DNA of 64,000 nt. Source: Saprospirales bacterium. GTDB lineage: Bacteria; Bacteroidota; Bacteroidia; Chitinophagales; Saprospiraceae. Where the stretch lies: the NCBI GenBank assembly GCA_002698985.1, contig PAAY01000039.1, forward strand, positions 1 to 64,000, in the 5' to 3' direction. Under the pieces are notes generated by a model that did no database searches, was not told where the DNA came from, and saw only the letters and a program-made list of their open reading frames with translations. The position numbers were made by a program, and so were the translations under genes. The stretch's first letter is position 1. The number at the start of each line of letters is the position of its first letter. Below are positions 1-9,421 of this stretch, piece by piece.

Positions 1-294
1 TTCTGCCGGGAAGTCACCGTGGATGCGCCCAATGCCACCGAAGAATCCCAACCGCAAGCCCCGGCCGTCAAAGTCTGGCCCAACCCCGCCCGCTCCGGCG
101 TGGTGGTGGAGCTGCCGCAGCCTTCGCCCCGCCCCGTTCGTTTGGTCTTGTACGACGCCCTGGGCAGGGAGGTGTACCGCATGCTCAGCCGGGCCGGGGA
201 CAGACAGCTGTTTTTCGATGTGTCGGGCTGGGCAGGTGGGGTGTACTTTGGCCAGGTGGAAGGCTATGGCTTTTTTAAGGTGGTGGTGGAGTGA
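1..294 (+). CDS. C-terminal fragment of a secreted protein with a T9SS type A sorting domain (gene truncated by window start)
   Basis: Frame 1 is open from base 1; VKVWPNPARSGVVVEL...VRLVLYDALGREV...GVYFGQVEGYGFFKVVVE* has the T9SS C-terminal domain pattern (PNP, YDxxGR, G-Y near the end). Confidence 0.75.
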   Translation, partial: FCREVTVDAPNATEESQPQAPAVKVWPNPARSGVVVELPQPSPRPVRLVLYDALGREVYRMLSRAGDRQLFFDVSGWAGGVYFGQVEGYGFFKVVVE

Positions 295-371
295 GCCCCG
301 TGCCTATAATTATCGACATCGGGGGAAGAACCTAGGAACTGATCGGGCTTCGCCCTTTTTGAGGAATTGAG

Positions 372-403
372 CCCCGAAGCCGTATAGCCATCGGCTTTCG
401 GGG
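372..403. repeat. Intergenic palindrome CCCCGAAGCCG..CGGCTTTCGGGG
   Basis: Arms 372-382 and 392-403 pair with one bulged T. Confidence 0.6.
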
Positions 404-436
404 TGGTACCGAGGCACCCGTGTAGTAAGCCTTTCA

Positions 437-470
437 TTGTGAAGATCCGCCTTCGGCGGATGACAAAAGG
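437..470. repeat. Short hairpin repeat, copy 1 (cattgtgaagATCCGCC-ttc-GGCGGATgacaaa)
   Basis: 7-bp perfect stem 445-451/455-461; flanks shared with the copy at 681-715. Confidence 0.7.
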
Positions 471-680
471 GGGGACTGGGTAAATGAGGGTGTTAATGAT
501 GAACGTCCGAGCTCTCTGCTACCGAACCACCATCCTGCTACCACCCTGCTGTCAGGGGACACCTGAAGTGCCGTCAATAGTTGGGGCGAGGGGCTGTGTG
601 GGTGCAGGTTAGCGAGACCTTATGAGGTTTCCGGAAACCTCGTAAGGCCTGGAAACGAGGTATCTGGCTAGCTAACCGTT

Positions 681-715
681 CATTGTGAAGATCCGCCCTT
701 CGGGCGGATGACAAA
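681..715. repeat. Short hairpin repeat, copy 2 (cattgtgaagATCCGCCC-ttc-GGGCGGATgacaaa)
   Basis: 8-bp perfect stem 691-698/702-709; same flanks as copy 1. Confidence 0.7.
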
Positions 716-774
716 GGGGTTACCGGGGAAGGTTCGGAATAAATGATTGACACCCAAGCTCTCTGCTACTGAAC

Positions 775-1094
775 CGAATCCTGGTAATCCGTCAATCCTG
801 AGAATCCTGATCCTGACACCGCCATCCTGCTAATCCGCCAATCCTGAGAATCCTGATCCTGACACTGCCATCCTGCTAATCCGTCAATCCTGAGAATCCT
901 GATCCTGACACCGCCATCCTGTTAATCCGCCAATCCTGAAAATCCTGATCCTGAAACTGCCATCCTGCTAATCCGTCAATCCTGAAAATCCTGATCCTGA
1001 CACCGCCATCCTGTTAATCCGTCAATCCTGAGAATCCTGATCCTGACACCGCCATCCTACTAATCCGCCAATCCTGAAAATCCTGATCCTGACA
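775..1094. repeat. Tandem array with 46-bp period, about 7 units (gccatcctgctaatccgycaatcctgaraatcctgatcctgacacc)
   Basis: The 'gcc' anchor recurs at 821, 867, 913, 959, 1005 and 1051, exactly 46 bp apart; units are contiguous. Confidence 0.9.
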
Positions 1095-1147
1095 TTTTTT
1101 TATTTCCTTCGCTTCGCAAAAGCAATTTCTGACGAACAGCCACTGCC

Positions 1148-1684
1148 ATGACGAGAGACGAAGCCCGCAGCATTTTATTTGAACTGACAAAAACCGACTC
1201 ACTGCGCCGCCATGCACGCAGTGTGGAGTTGGTGATGGAGGCCCTGGCCCGCCATTTTGGCGAAGACGAAGAAAAATTTGCCGTGACGGGCCTGCTGCAC
1301 GATGCCGACTATGAAAAATACCCCGACCAGCATCCCGGCGTCATTGTGAAGAAACTGGAAGAAATGGGCGAGGCGGAAATCGCCCACGCCATTGCCGGGC
1401 ACTACACCAAATGGAACGTGCCCCGCAACAGCTTGCTGGACAAGTGCATCGTTGCAGCCGATGAACTGACGGGTTTTATCATTGCCGCTGCGCTGATTCG
1501 CCCCACACGGCTGGAGGGGATGGGTGCCAAGAGCGTTCTGAAGAAGCTGAAAACAAAGACCTTCGCTGCCTCCGTTGACCGGGAAGAGGTGTACAAAGGC
1601 GCCGAATTGCTGGGCTGGGAATTGCCGAAGCTCATCGAGTTCATCATTGCCGTTTTGCAAAAACACGAGGACGAATTGTTCTGA
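1148..1684 (+). CDS. HD-domain protein (predicted metal-dependent phosphohydrolase)
   Basis: RRHARSVELVMEALARHF...VTGLLHDADYEKYPDQHP...AHAIAGHY has the HD superfamily H...HD...D motif layout. Confidence 0.75.
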   Translation: MTRDEARSILFELTKTDSLRRHARSVELVMEALARHFGEDEEKFAVTGLLHDADYEKYPDQHPGVIVKKLEEMGEAEIAHAIAGHYTKWNVPRNSLLDKCIVAADELTGFIIAAALIRPTRLEGMGAKSVLKKLKTKTFAASVDREEVYKGAELLGWELPKLIEFIIAVLQKHEDELF

Positions 1685-1697
1685 AACCAACCTACCC

Positions 1698-3137
1698 ATG
1701 CCACTCTCCGATTTATACGACCCTGAAAAATTCCGTCAGAACGGACACCGACTGGTGGATCAGCTCGCTGATTACCTGCATCGCCTGCGGCAACATTCGG
1801 ACGAGGAAAAAGTGATGAATTACCGCTCACCTGAGGACAGCTACCGGCTGATGAATGAGTTGTTGGATGCGCCCAACCAACCTGATATCACCAGCCTTTT
1901 CGAGCCTTTCCTTCGGGAAACGATACGCATGCACCACCCCACTTACCTGGGCCACCAAACCAGCGTGGTGGCTCCGTTGGCAGCGCTTTCGGAGCTGGTG
2001 GGCTCATTGCTAGATCCCGGAATCGGGGTCTTTGAGCAGGGCAACCTGGGTGTGGTACTGGAGCGCATCCTCACCGAGCGGCTGGCGGCCCTGGCTGGAT
2101 GGCCGAAAGGGGCATCGGGATTCCTAACCTCCGGCGGCACCCTCGGCAACCTGACGGCCCTGCTCTGCGCCCGGCAGGTGATGGCCGGCGGTGATGTCTG
2201 GAAAAACGGCAACGGCCAACAGCAACTGGCCTTCATGGCCAGCGAGCAGTCGCATTACTCCGTGGACCGGGCGGTGAGAAGCATGGGCCTGGGTGAAAAT
2301 GGTCTGATCAAAGTGCCCGTGGACCAGCATTACAGAATGAATCCGGAGGCCCTGGAACAATGCCTCCGGGAAGCTCAGAAACGGGGTACGAAGGTGCTGG
2401 GAGTGGTGGCCAGCAGTTGCACAACGGCCACCGGCAGTTACGACCCCATTGGTCCCATCGCTGATTTTTGCGAAGCGAACAAACTGTGGCTGCATGTGGA
2501 TGGCGCCCACGGCGCCTGTGTGCTGTTTTCGAAAAAGCACCGGCACCTGCTGGCCGGCATCGAAAGGGCAGATTCTTTCATCGTGGATTTTCACAAAATG
2601 CTGCTGACGCCCAAACTGGTGACAGCCCTGGTTTTCCGGAACGGCCAGCACTCCTTTGAGACCTTTGCCCAGAAGGCCTCCTACCTGTGGGAACAAGACG
2701 AAAAGCAGGAGTGGTACAACCTGGGCAAACGCACTTACGAGCTGACCAAGAGCTTTATGAGCATCCGGGTGTATGCGTTGTGGAAGGCCTATGGCCCGGC
2801 TGTTTTTGAAGAAAATGTGGACAGGTTGTATTCGCTGGCGCAACGGTTCAACGAACTGCTCAAAGCGCAGCCCGATTTTGAAACAGCGGTTGAGCGGCCG
2901 GAATCGAACATTCTTTGTTACCGGCTGATCAATGCCGATTGGAGTCCGGAAAAGACCAACGAAGTGAATGCGGCCATCCGACAGCGCCTTGTTGAGGAGG
3001 GAAAGTTTTTCATCGTTCAGACCCGGCTGGGTGACAAGCTGTACTTGCGCAGCACCGTCATCAATCCCATGACGGAAGCAGAGCATTTACAGGGTTTGAT
3101 ACAGGAAATCCGAAGTCTGGGCAGCCTTATCGCTTGA
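1698..3137 (+). CDS. Pyridoxal-dependent amino acid decarboxylase/aminotransferase family protein
   Basis: GFLTSGGTLGNLTALLCAR, LWLHVDGAHGA and SFIVDFHKMLLTP (PLP lysine region). Start moved to the internal ATG at 1698. Confidence 0.85.
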   Translation: MPLSDLYDPEKFRQNGHRLVDQLADYLHRLRQHSDEEKVMNYRSPEDSYRLMNELLDAPNQPDITSLFEPFLRETIRMHHPTYLGHQTSVVAPLAALSELVGSLLDPGIGVFEQGNLGVVLERILTERLAALAGWPKGASGFLTSGGTLGNLTALLCARQVMAGGDVWKNGNGQQQLAFMASEQSHYSVDRAVRSMGLGENGLIKVPVDQHYRMNPEALEQCLREAQKRGTKVLGVVASSCTTATGSYDPIGPIADFCEANKLWLHVDGAHGACVLFSKKHRHLLAGIERADSFIVDFHKMLLTPKLVTALVFRNGQHSFETFAQKASYLWEQDEKQEWYNLGKRTYELTKSFMSIRVYALWKAYGPAVFEENVDRLYSLAQRFNELLKAQPDFETAVERPESNILCYRLINADWSPEKTNEVNAAIRQRLVEEGKFFIVQTRLGDKLYLRSTVINPMTEAEHLQGLIQEIRSLGSLIA

Positions 3138-4755
3138 TGAGCCTGAAACGCCGCAGCAGCCGCCGGTTGGTGGCATCCTTGATGATGATGAGATAGCGGC
3201 CGCGAGGCAATTTATCCAGCCAGACGGACTTGAGGTATTCGCCCGGTCGCTGGTGTTTGAACTCCTTCCGGAACACCTCTCGTTTATCCAAATTTACCAC
3301 CCTCACCACCACATCGCAGTGCTGCACCACGGTGTATTTCACCTTTACCTCGCCGTGTGGGTCGGCCACCAGTTGCGGGCTGATGTCCCAATCTGCCAGT
3401 TCATCGGTAATGGCGGGTTGCAGGGCGGGGCCTTTCTGCGGTGCCGGAGCCTGATCGATAACGGCTCTGGCGGCCAGCATGTCGTCTTCGGGCTGCATGG
3501 GCTGGCGGAAGTAAGGAATGGTGATGACATCGCCGTTGGGCGGGCTCCATACGGAAAGGCCCCTGGGTATCGAGAACCTGTCGTTGAGGTCAACGCTTGC
3601 CACGGTAGCCGCTCCATCGGTTTTGACGAAGCGAATTTCAATTTTGTACTTGTCAATGAAAATCCAGTGGAACTGGTTGAAGCTGCCGCTGGCACGGGTC
3701 CAGGTTTTATTGTCGTCGGCAATGCGCAATGGGGCGCCCCAGCAGCCTTCACCAATGTACACGGTGCCGGCCAGATCATCACGGACAAAGCCCCCATCAC
3801 CTTCGCTGCCAAAGGAGGGTCTGATGGGCCAGGTGGCTTTTACGACGTGGGCGTCGCATTCCACGGCGAGGTCCACGCCATAGCGTTCGAACAGCGGAGC
3901 CCAATGCACGACCAGGTCGTTCTTTTCCCATTTTTTGGTGGTATGGGGCCGCATGGGGTGGTGATACTGTGCAATCTTCCAGCGTACATTCTGGTTGGAG
4001 CGCAGGTCCCTTTCCAGCCAGTCACGTTGCTCAGCCCCTGCGGGCAGCATGGTGTTCAGGGTGTAAACCCGGAGCAGGTCGCCGCCGATGGTGGTGCCGA
4101 AATAGGCATGCTGGTAGGGTGAACCGAAAACATCTACGAGGGTCCGGTTGCTTTCTTCGTGGTTGCCACGGGTAGGAACGATGGGCGTCATTCGGCCGTC
4201 ATCGGCAATGGTGAGTTGCCAGTCGTCCATCCAGCGCACCCACTGGTCCGGCAAATCGTCGAGGGTGTAATCACCGCCGAAGAGTACGCAATGAGGTTTC
4301 AGTTTGGCCACCAGCAGGTTGGCGTCGCGGCGGGCGTCGCGGTTGTTTCTGGAGTCGCCTCCGGCAATGATGGAGAGTCGTTCCCCGGCATTGTCGGGGG
4401 CGGTGGTGAAGTAGTAGCGCATGCTGACGCCTTCACTGTCTTTGATGACGAAATAGTAAGTGGTATTGGGGCGCAGGCCCCGAAGATGAACAAAGTGGTT
4501 GTGCATGCCTTTGGCATCGTGTACCACATCCGGATTGAAAGAGAAAGCATAACCTTCAGCCTGGGTTCCATGGTCGGCGTTGTCGAGCAAGAGTACCGGA
4601 TCGGAACCGGAAACCTGGTCCCAACCAACCACTGCCTGGGTGGCGGGGTCGTCATACCACATGAGCCTGAGCCGCTCAACTTTGGCCCAGAGGGCCGAAG
4701 AAAAACAGCACAAAGCAAGGATGAGCAGGAAGAATCTTGTTTTGTTCCGAACCAT
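3127..4755 (-). CDS. Metallophosphoesterase with N-terminal purple acid phosphatase-like domain, secreted
   Basis: Signal peptide; GGDSRNN, GGDYTLDD, TRGNHE, QYHHP and CDAHVVKAT match calcineurin-like phosphoesterase motifs. Confidence 0.8.
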   Translation of the reverse strand: MVRNKTRFFLLILALCCFSSALWAKVERLRLMWYDDPATQAVVGWDQVSGSDPVLLLDNADHGTQAEGYAFSFNPDVVHDAKGMHNHFVHLRGLRPNTTYYFVIKDSEGVSMRYYFTTAPDNAGERLSIIAGGDSRNNRDARRDANLLVAKLKPHCVLFGGDYTLDDLPDQWVRWMDDWQLTIADDGRMTPIVPTRGNHEESNRTLVDVFGSPYQHAYFGTTIGGDLLRVYTLNTMLPAGAEQRDWLERDLRSNQNVRWKIAQYHHPMRPHTTKKWEKNDLVVHWAPLFERYGVDLAVECDAHVVKATWPIRPSFGSEGDGGFVRDDLAGTVYIGEGCWGAPLRIADDNKTWTRASGSFNQFHWIFIDKYKIEIRFVKTDGAATVASVDLNDRFSIPRGLSVWSPPNGDVITIPYFRQPMQPEDDMLAARAVIDQAPAPQKGPALQPAITDELADWDISPQLVADPHGEVKVKYTVVQHCDVVVRVVNLDKREVFRKEFKHQRPGEYLKSVWLDKLPRGRYLIIIKDATNRRLLRRFRLIKR

Positions 4756-5097
4756 TGAATGGTGAAGGTTTTTGAAAAAACAGCGTGTTCAATTCTCCAT
4801 CAGCGTTGCAAAGTTGCCCGTTCGTCCGCTTCGCAAATGCGGGAATGAAATGCCTGCAAACTTTGTCGCTGATACGGCGGAGATAGAAAGCATTTCCACC
4901 CCCTTTTATTGTAACTTAGCGCCGCTTTTCCCGAAGGGATTTTTATCATCCCGTGTCAAAGCATGCAATAATAACAAGCAAAAGCCGGATGACGTTGCAC
5001 AAAAGTGCATTCAGCCGGTGTTCATTGAACGACTTTTCGAACAAAGAGGTTACGAAGCCTCCTGTCACCAAATTTTCAATTCTTCACAACATCCAAC

Positions 5098-6387
5098 ATG
5101 AGCAAGGATTCTGCCCTTTTCAATCTCATCAACAAAGAACTGGAACGCCAGCGCAAAGGCATCGAACTCATCGCCAGCGAGAACTTCACCAGCCCGGCTG
5201 TTTTGCAGGCCATGGGCTCCTGCCTCACCAACAAATACGCCGAGGGTTACCCGGGAAAGAGGTATTACGGTGGTTGTGAGGTTGTTGACGAGGTGGAAAA
5301 CCTGGCCATCGAGCGCCTGTGCGAACTCTTCGGTGCAGAATACGCCAATGTGCAACCGCACGCCGGTTCGCAGGCCAATGCAGCCGTATATCTCAGTGTG
5401 TTGCAGCCCGGCGACAAAATCCTGGGACTCGATCTTGCTCATGGCGGCCACCTTTCTCACGGTTCTCCGGTGAATTATTCCGGTAAAGTTTACCAGCCCG
5501 TTTTTTACGGCGTGGAAAAAGAGACCGGCACCATCAACATGGACAGCGTGGAGGAAATCGCCCTTCGGGAAAAGCCGAAACTCATTGTCTGCGGTGCTTC
5601 CGCATACAGTCGTGACTGGGACTATGCCCGCTTCCGCCAAATTGCCGACAAAGTCGGAGCATTGCTGATGGCAGACATCGCCCACCCGGCAGGACTCATC
5701 GCCGCCGGCCTGCTCAACAACCCCATGGAACACTGCCACATTGTAACCTCCACCACCCACAAAACCCTGCGGGGCCCCCGCGGCGGCATCATCATGATGG
5801 GCAAAAATTTCGATAACCCCTGGGGACGTACCACACGCAAAGGCACTGTCATTAAAATGAGTGCCATCCTGAACAGCGGGGTATTTCCCGGCATGCAGGG
5901 CGGCCCACTGGAGCATGTAATTGCCGCCAAGGCCGTGGCTTTTCACGAAGCGCTGCAACCCTCCTTCAAAACCTACGGTCAGCAGGTCATCCGCAATGCC
6001 CAAACGATGGCCAATGCCTTCGTTGAAAAAGGCTACCACATCATTTCCGAAGGCACTGACAACCACCTGATGCTCATCGACCTGCGGTCAAAAGGCAGGA
6101 CCGGCAAGCAGGCCGAAGAGGCCCTGGTGAAAGCCGATATAACCGTGAACAAGAACATGGTTCCGTTTGATGAACAATCGCCATTCGTTACCTCCGGCAT
6201 CCGGGTCGGCACCGCTGCGGTGACCACTCGGGGTTTCACGGAAGCTGATTGCCTCAAGGTGGTTGACTGGATGGACGAAGTGATCATGAACCACGAAAAC
6301 GAAGAGGTAATAACGGACGTCAGAAAGCGCGTCAACGAGTTCATGGAGCAGTTCCCACTGTACGAATCAAGCTCAGCATTGGCATAA
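5098..6387 (+). CDS. glyA: Serine hydroxymethyltransferase
   Basis: [37 protein letters not shown] and [17 protein letters not shown] are SHMT hallmarks. Confidence 0.97.
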   Translation: MSKDSALFNLINKELERQRKGIELIASENFTSPAVLQAMGSCLTNKYAEGYPGKRYYGGCEVVDEVENLAIERLCELFGAEYANVQPHAGSQANAAVYLSVLQPGDKILGLDLAHGGHLSHGSPVNYSGKVYQPVFYGVEKETGTINMDSVEEIALREKPKLIVCGASAYSRDWDYARFRQIADKVGALLMADIAHPAGLIAAGLLNNPMEHCHIVTSTTHKTLRGPRGGIIMMGKNFDNPWGRTTRKGTVIKMSAILNSGVFPGMQGGPLEHVIAAKAVAFHEALQPSFKTYGQQVIRNAQTMANAFVEKGYHIISEGTDNHLMLIDLRSKGRTGKQAEEALVKADITVNKNMVPFDEQSPFVTSGIRVGTAAVTTRGFTEADCLKVVDWMDEVIMNHENEEVITDVRKRVNEFMEQFPLYESSSALA

Positions 6388-6400
6388 GCCGACCTGAAAA

Positions 6401-7189
6401 GTGCAAAACAGCCAGGATACATATCAAATCGTTCTTCCGCAATTCGAAGGCCCTTTCGATTTGCTCCTCTTTTTCATCGAGCGCGATGAACTGGACATCA
6501 ACGATATCCCAATTGCGAAGATCACCGATGATTTCCTCGCCTACATCCGGCAGATGGAGGCCATGAACATCGACCTCGCCAGCGAGTTCATCCTGGTAGC
6601 CGCCACCCTGTGCCGCATCAAGGCCCGGATGCTCATCCCCCGCAAACCCGTTGACGAAGAAGGCAATGAGATAGACCCACGGCAGGAACTGGTGCAACGC
6701 CTGTTGGAATACAAGCGCTACAAAAGCGTGTTGGATGATATGCGCAAACTGGAAGAGGAGCGCTCCAGCCGGGAATACCGTGGCAATGTCAGCCGTGAAC
6801 TCCGCAAAATAGCTTCAGTGGCGCTGGTGGATGTGGAGCTGGAAAGCCTGTCGCTGTTCCGCCTGCTGCGCACCTTTGAGCGCATGGTGCAACGTTTTGA
6901 AGAAAGCAAGCACCGGGTGGTACACACTGTGGCCAAATGGCCCTATACCATCGCTGAAAAGCAGGAATACATCTTCAAAAAGATAAAACCCGGCAAGCGC
7001 ACAGAATTCAAAGAGCTCTTCGCCGGAATGCGCAACCGGATAGAGGCCATCGTTACATTCCTGGCCTTGTTGGAATTGCTCAACCTGCAGAAGGTTGCCA
7101 TCACCCAGGGCGAAGGCCCCAACAATTTCTGGGTGGAGCCCAAAGCCGAAGAACCGGCGGAAGCTTCATCAGCTGAAGAGGAGGAATGA
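6401..7189 (+). CDS. scpA: Segregation and condensation protein A
   Basis: FEGPFDLLLFFIERDELDINDIPIAKITDDFLAYI and ASEFILVAATLCRIKARMLIP are ScpA signatures. Confidence 0.92.
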   Translation: MQNSQDTYQIVLPQFEGPFDLLLFFIERDELDINDIPIAKITDDFLAYIRQMEAMNIDLASEFILVAATLCRIKARMLIPRKPVDEEGNEIDPRQELVQRLLEYKRYKSVLDDMRKLEEERSSREYRGNVSRELRKIASVALVDVELESLSLFRLLRTFERMVQRFEESKHRVVHTVAKWPYTIAEKQEYIFKKIKPGKRTEFKELFAGMRNRIEAIVTFLALLELLNLQKVAITQGEGPNNFWVEPKAEEPAEASSAEEEE

Positions 7190-7194
7190 TCCCG

Positions 7195-7797
7195 TCACTT
7201 TTGATCGAGTGAGCGCCACAAGACGTAAGACGCATAGGATCTGTAAGGCCGCCACTGCTCTGCAATTTCCACCATTTTCCTTTTCAATTCACGCCCTTCT
7301 TCTCTCAAAGAATAATGTTTCAGCATGGCATTACGGATGCCAAGGTCGTCAACGGGAAACACATCCGGCCGGTTGAGGGTGAACATCAGGATCATTTCCA
7401 CGGTCCACCGCCCCACCCCTTTGATGCTTGTGAGTTCCTGAATGATATCCTCATCGCTCAATTCGTGGTAGTCGGCTATCAGGTGGGAATTATTTTCAAA
7501 ATAGGCCGCCACGTTCAGCAGGTAAGATGCCTTTTGCCTGCTCAGTCCGGCCGAGCGAAGGTCATCTATTTCCTCGCTTCGCAAAACGGAAGGTTCCGGA
7601 ACAACTCCCGCATAGCGATCCAAAAAGCGGCTGTAAATAGTCGCTGCCGCTTTGCCGGAGAGTTGTTGGCCGACGATGGCCCGGAGCAAGGCTTCATAAA
7701 TATTGCCGGGTCTTTCAGGTATTTCCACTGTCACAGTTTGGAGCAATTCCTTCATCACCGGATCTGCCGAGAGGTGCTTTTTGATTTTGCCTGTCAC
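7195..7797 (-). CDS. DNA-3-methyladenine glycosylase II-like HhH-GPD protein
   Basis: LLRAIVGQQLSGKAAATIYSRF and LTSIKGVGRWTVEMILMFTLNRPDVFPVDDLGI (HhH-GPD with catalytic Asp). Confidence 0.9.
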   Translation of the reverse strand: MTGKIKKHLSADPVMKELLQTVTVEIPERPGNIYEALLRAIVGQQLSGKAAATIYSRFLDRYAGVVPEPSVLRSEEIDDLRSAGLSRQKASYLLNVAAYFENNSHLIADYHELSDEDIIQELTSIKGVGRWTVEMILMFTLNRPDVFPVDDLGIRNAMLKHYSLREEGRELKRKMVEIAEQWRPYRSYASYVLWRSLDQK

Positions 7798-7990
7798 AAT
7801 TCGGGTATTTTTTTTAAAATATAGCGCAAAGCTGTTTCGGCTTCAAGATAGGTAATAAAAGAAAAAGGCCCCTGTCCGGCGAACCGAAACAGAGACCTAC
7901 GAGAATCAAACATCACGTATATTCTTACAATTGTCCTGTATCTAAAAAGGCTAAGCGCCTCAGGATCGTTCACACATACGTGAGTGAATT

Positions 7991-8184
7991 AAAAAAGAGG
8001 GGTAGAGCAGTGGTCTGTATTTTTATGCCTCGTTTGGCAATTTGATTCAAAAAGTGGGGGCAGAGCCAGTCATATCTTTGAGCACCTTGCGGTGCGTATT
8101 TGTTCAAAAAAAGGGGGTAGAGCGGGTCGTATCTTAAAGCACATTGCTGTGCGTAATTGTCAAAAAAAAGGGGGTAGAGCGGTC
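7991..8184. repeat. Tandem array of four imperfect 57-58 bp units with internal hairpin
   Basis: The t/cagagc anchor recurs at 8003, 8061, 8118 and 8175 after an A-rich/GGGG block. Hairpins GCACC-TTGC-GGTGC (8082-8095) and GCACA-TTGC-TGTGC (8139-8152). Confidence 0.8.
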
Positions 8185-8199
8185 TTGCAAATCATTCTT

Positions 8200-8424
8200 T
8201 CAGCTCCGGGCAGCTTCTCCGAAAAGCTGGTGCATGGGGATATTGGTTTCGCAATATCCCCAGACCAGGTCAAAGCTATTTCCCATGGCTATGTTATTCT
8301 TATCGTTTTTGGGAACCGGCACCGGCACCGGCTGGGCTGATGCCCCTGACAACTCATCCAGGAGATCCATAACACCTGTTACAACTTCTTTCACCTCGTT
8401 CAGGAGCTTGCTGATCACTTTCAT
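8200..8424 (-). CDS. Small hypothetical protein with PVPVPVP linker
   Basis: 74 aa ORF 41 bp downstream of another small ORF on the same strand; no recognised family. Confidence 0.4.
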   Translation of the reverse strand: MKVISKLLNEVKEVVTGVMDLLDELSGASAQPVPVPVPKNDKNNIAMGNSFDLVWGYCETNIPMHQLFGEAARS

Positions 8425-8465
8425 GGTTCCGGTTTTAAAATTAACGTGATGGATGAAGGGTTGGA

Positions 8466-8750
8466 TTAAGCAAGAAGACTTGAAGTGTAAAGCGGGTTGC
8501 TCAACTCTGCCAAACGGTCAACACGGTTCTTTACAGCTACGTCATTGGCATCGGTGCTGAGCTCGCTGTTGCAAAGGCCTTCTACCGGAATGAACTCATC
8601 GAGTTGGATGGCTTCAGGGCTAACAAATTCTACGGAAAGAGTGGAAACGATGGTGCAATCATCAGCTACAGGAAGCTGGTTGTTGCTGTTGTTAGCGAAG
8701 GCAGCGATGGTGGTGAGAACGAGTGCGAAAGTAAAAACGATGCTTTTCAT
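8466..8750 (-). CDS. Small exported protein (94 aa) with two cysteines
   Basis: MKSIVFTFALVLTTIAAFA is a clear signal peptide. Confidence 0.6.
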   Translation of the reverse strand: MKSIVFTFALVLTTIAAFANNSNNQLPVADDCTIVSTLSVEFVSPEAIQLDEFIPVEGLCNSELSTDANDVAVKNRVDRLAELSNPLYTSSLLA

Positions 8751-9421
8751 GGTGTTTGTTCAGAGTTTGTTGTTTCAGGTGCTTGCTTCAGGGGGAGGAG
8801 TTGGGTTGATAGTGTTTCCGGAATTTCGTCCGGACGATTGTTGTTGGAATTAGTGCTTTTCCGGGCGGAATCAACTCGCAGTTTCAAAAACTTTGGGAGT
8901 TGTGCTTTTTAGATGAGAAGGAGTTGGAGAGAATTTTCGGAGGAGGGTGGTTATTTCCGAATTGGTGTCACAAAGATATACCCCTTACGGACTCGTGTCA
9001 AGGTTTTGGGCAATGTTTTTTCAAACTTTTTTTCAAATTATAAAACACAATCAAACCACACATTATCAGCTATTTAAAAAATTACACTCATTCAAAAAAC
9101 ATTTAAAAACAAAGGAATTACAATTAACAGAAACAATTAATTCAAGCACAAAAAAAATGAAAAAAATTTTTAGCCTGTTCATTTTTCTTCAAAAACAGGG
9201 TCACGATCGGAGTTTTTTAAAAATAGAGCTATTTTTTTCAAAATATACGTCCATTTGTGACGAGCATAATTTACCAGAAATAAAGCAACTCTTTTTATGC
9301 CAATAATAAAAGCGCCGAAATGCTGTGACAACTTTTCGAACCAATAGGCTCCAGAACAACTGCTGAAAGTCCTGATCATGTACATTCGGCAGGTGCAGGT
9401 GTTTGCCTAACTTCGCCGGAA

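Noticed and set aside
775-1094. CRISPR array
   Set aside because: The 46-bp units are contiguous and near-identical, with no unique spacers and no cas genes.
8200-8424. RiPP/lanthipeptide precursor
   Set aside because: No leader-peptidase site, modification enzyme or transporter visible nearby; kept only as a hypothetical small protein.
8947-9306. 119-aa ORF in an AT-rich region
   Set aside because: Poly-A/T-driven composition typical of intergenic DNA; no domain; likely regulatory spacer upstream of pyrC.
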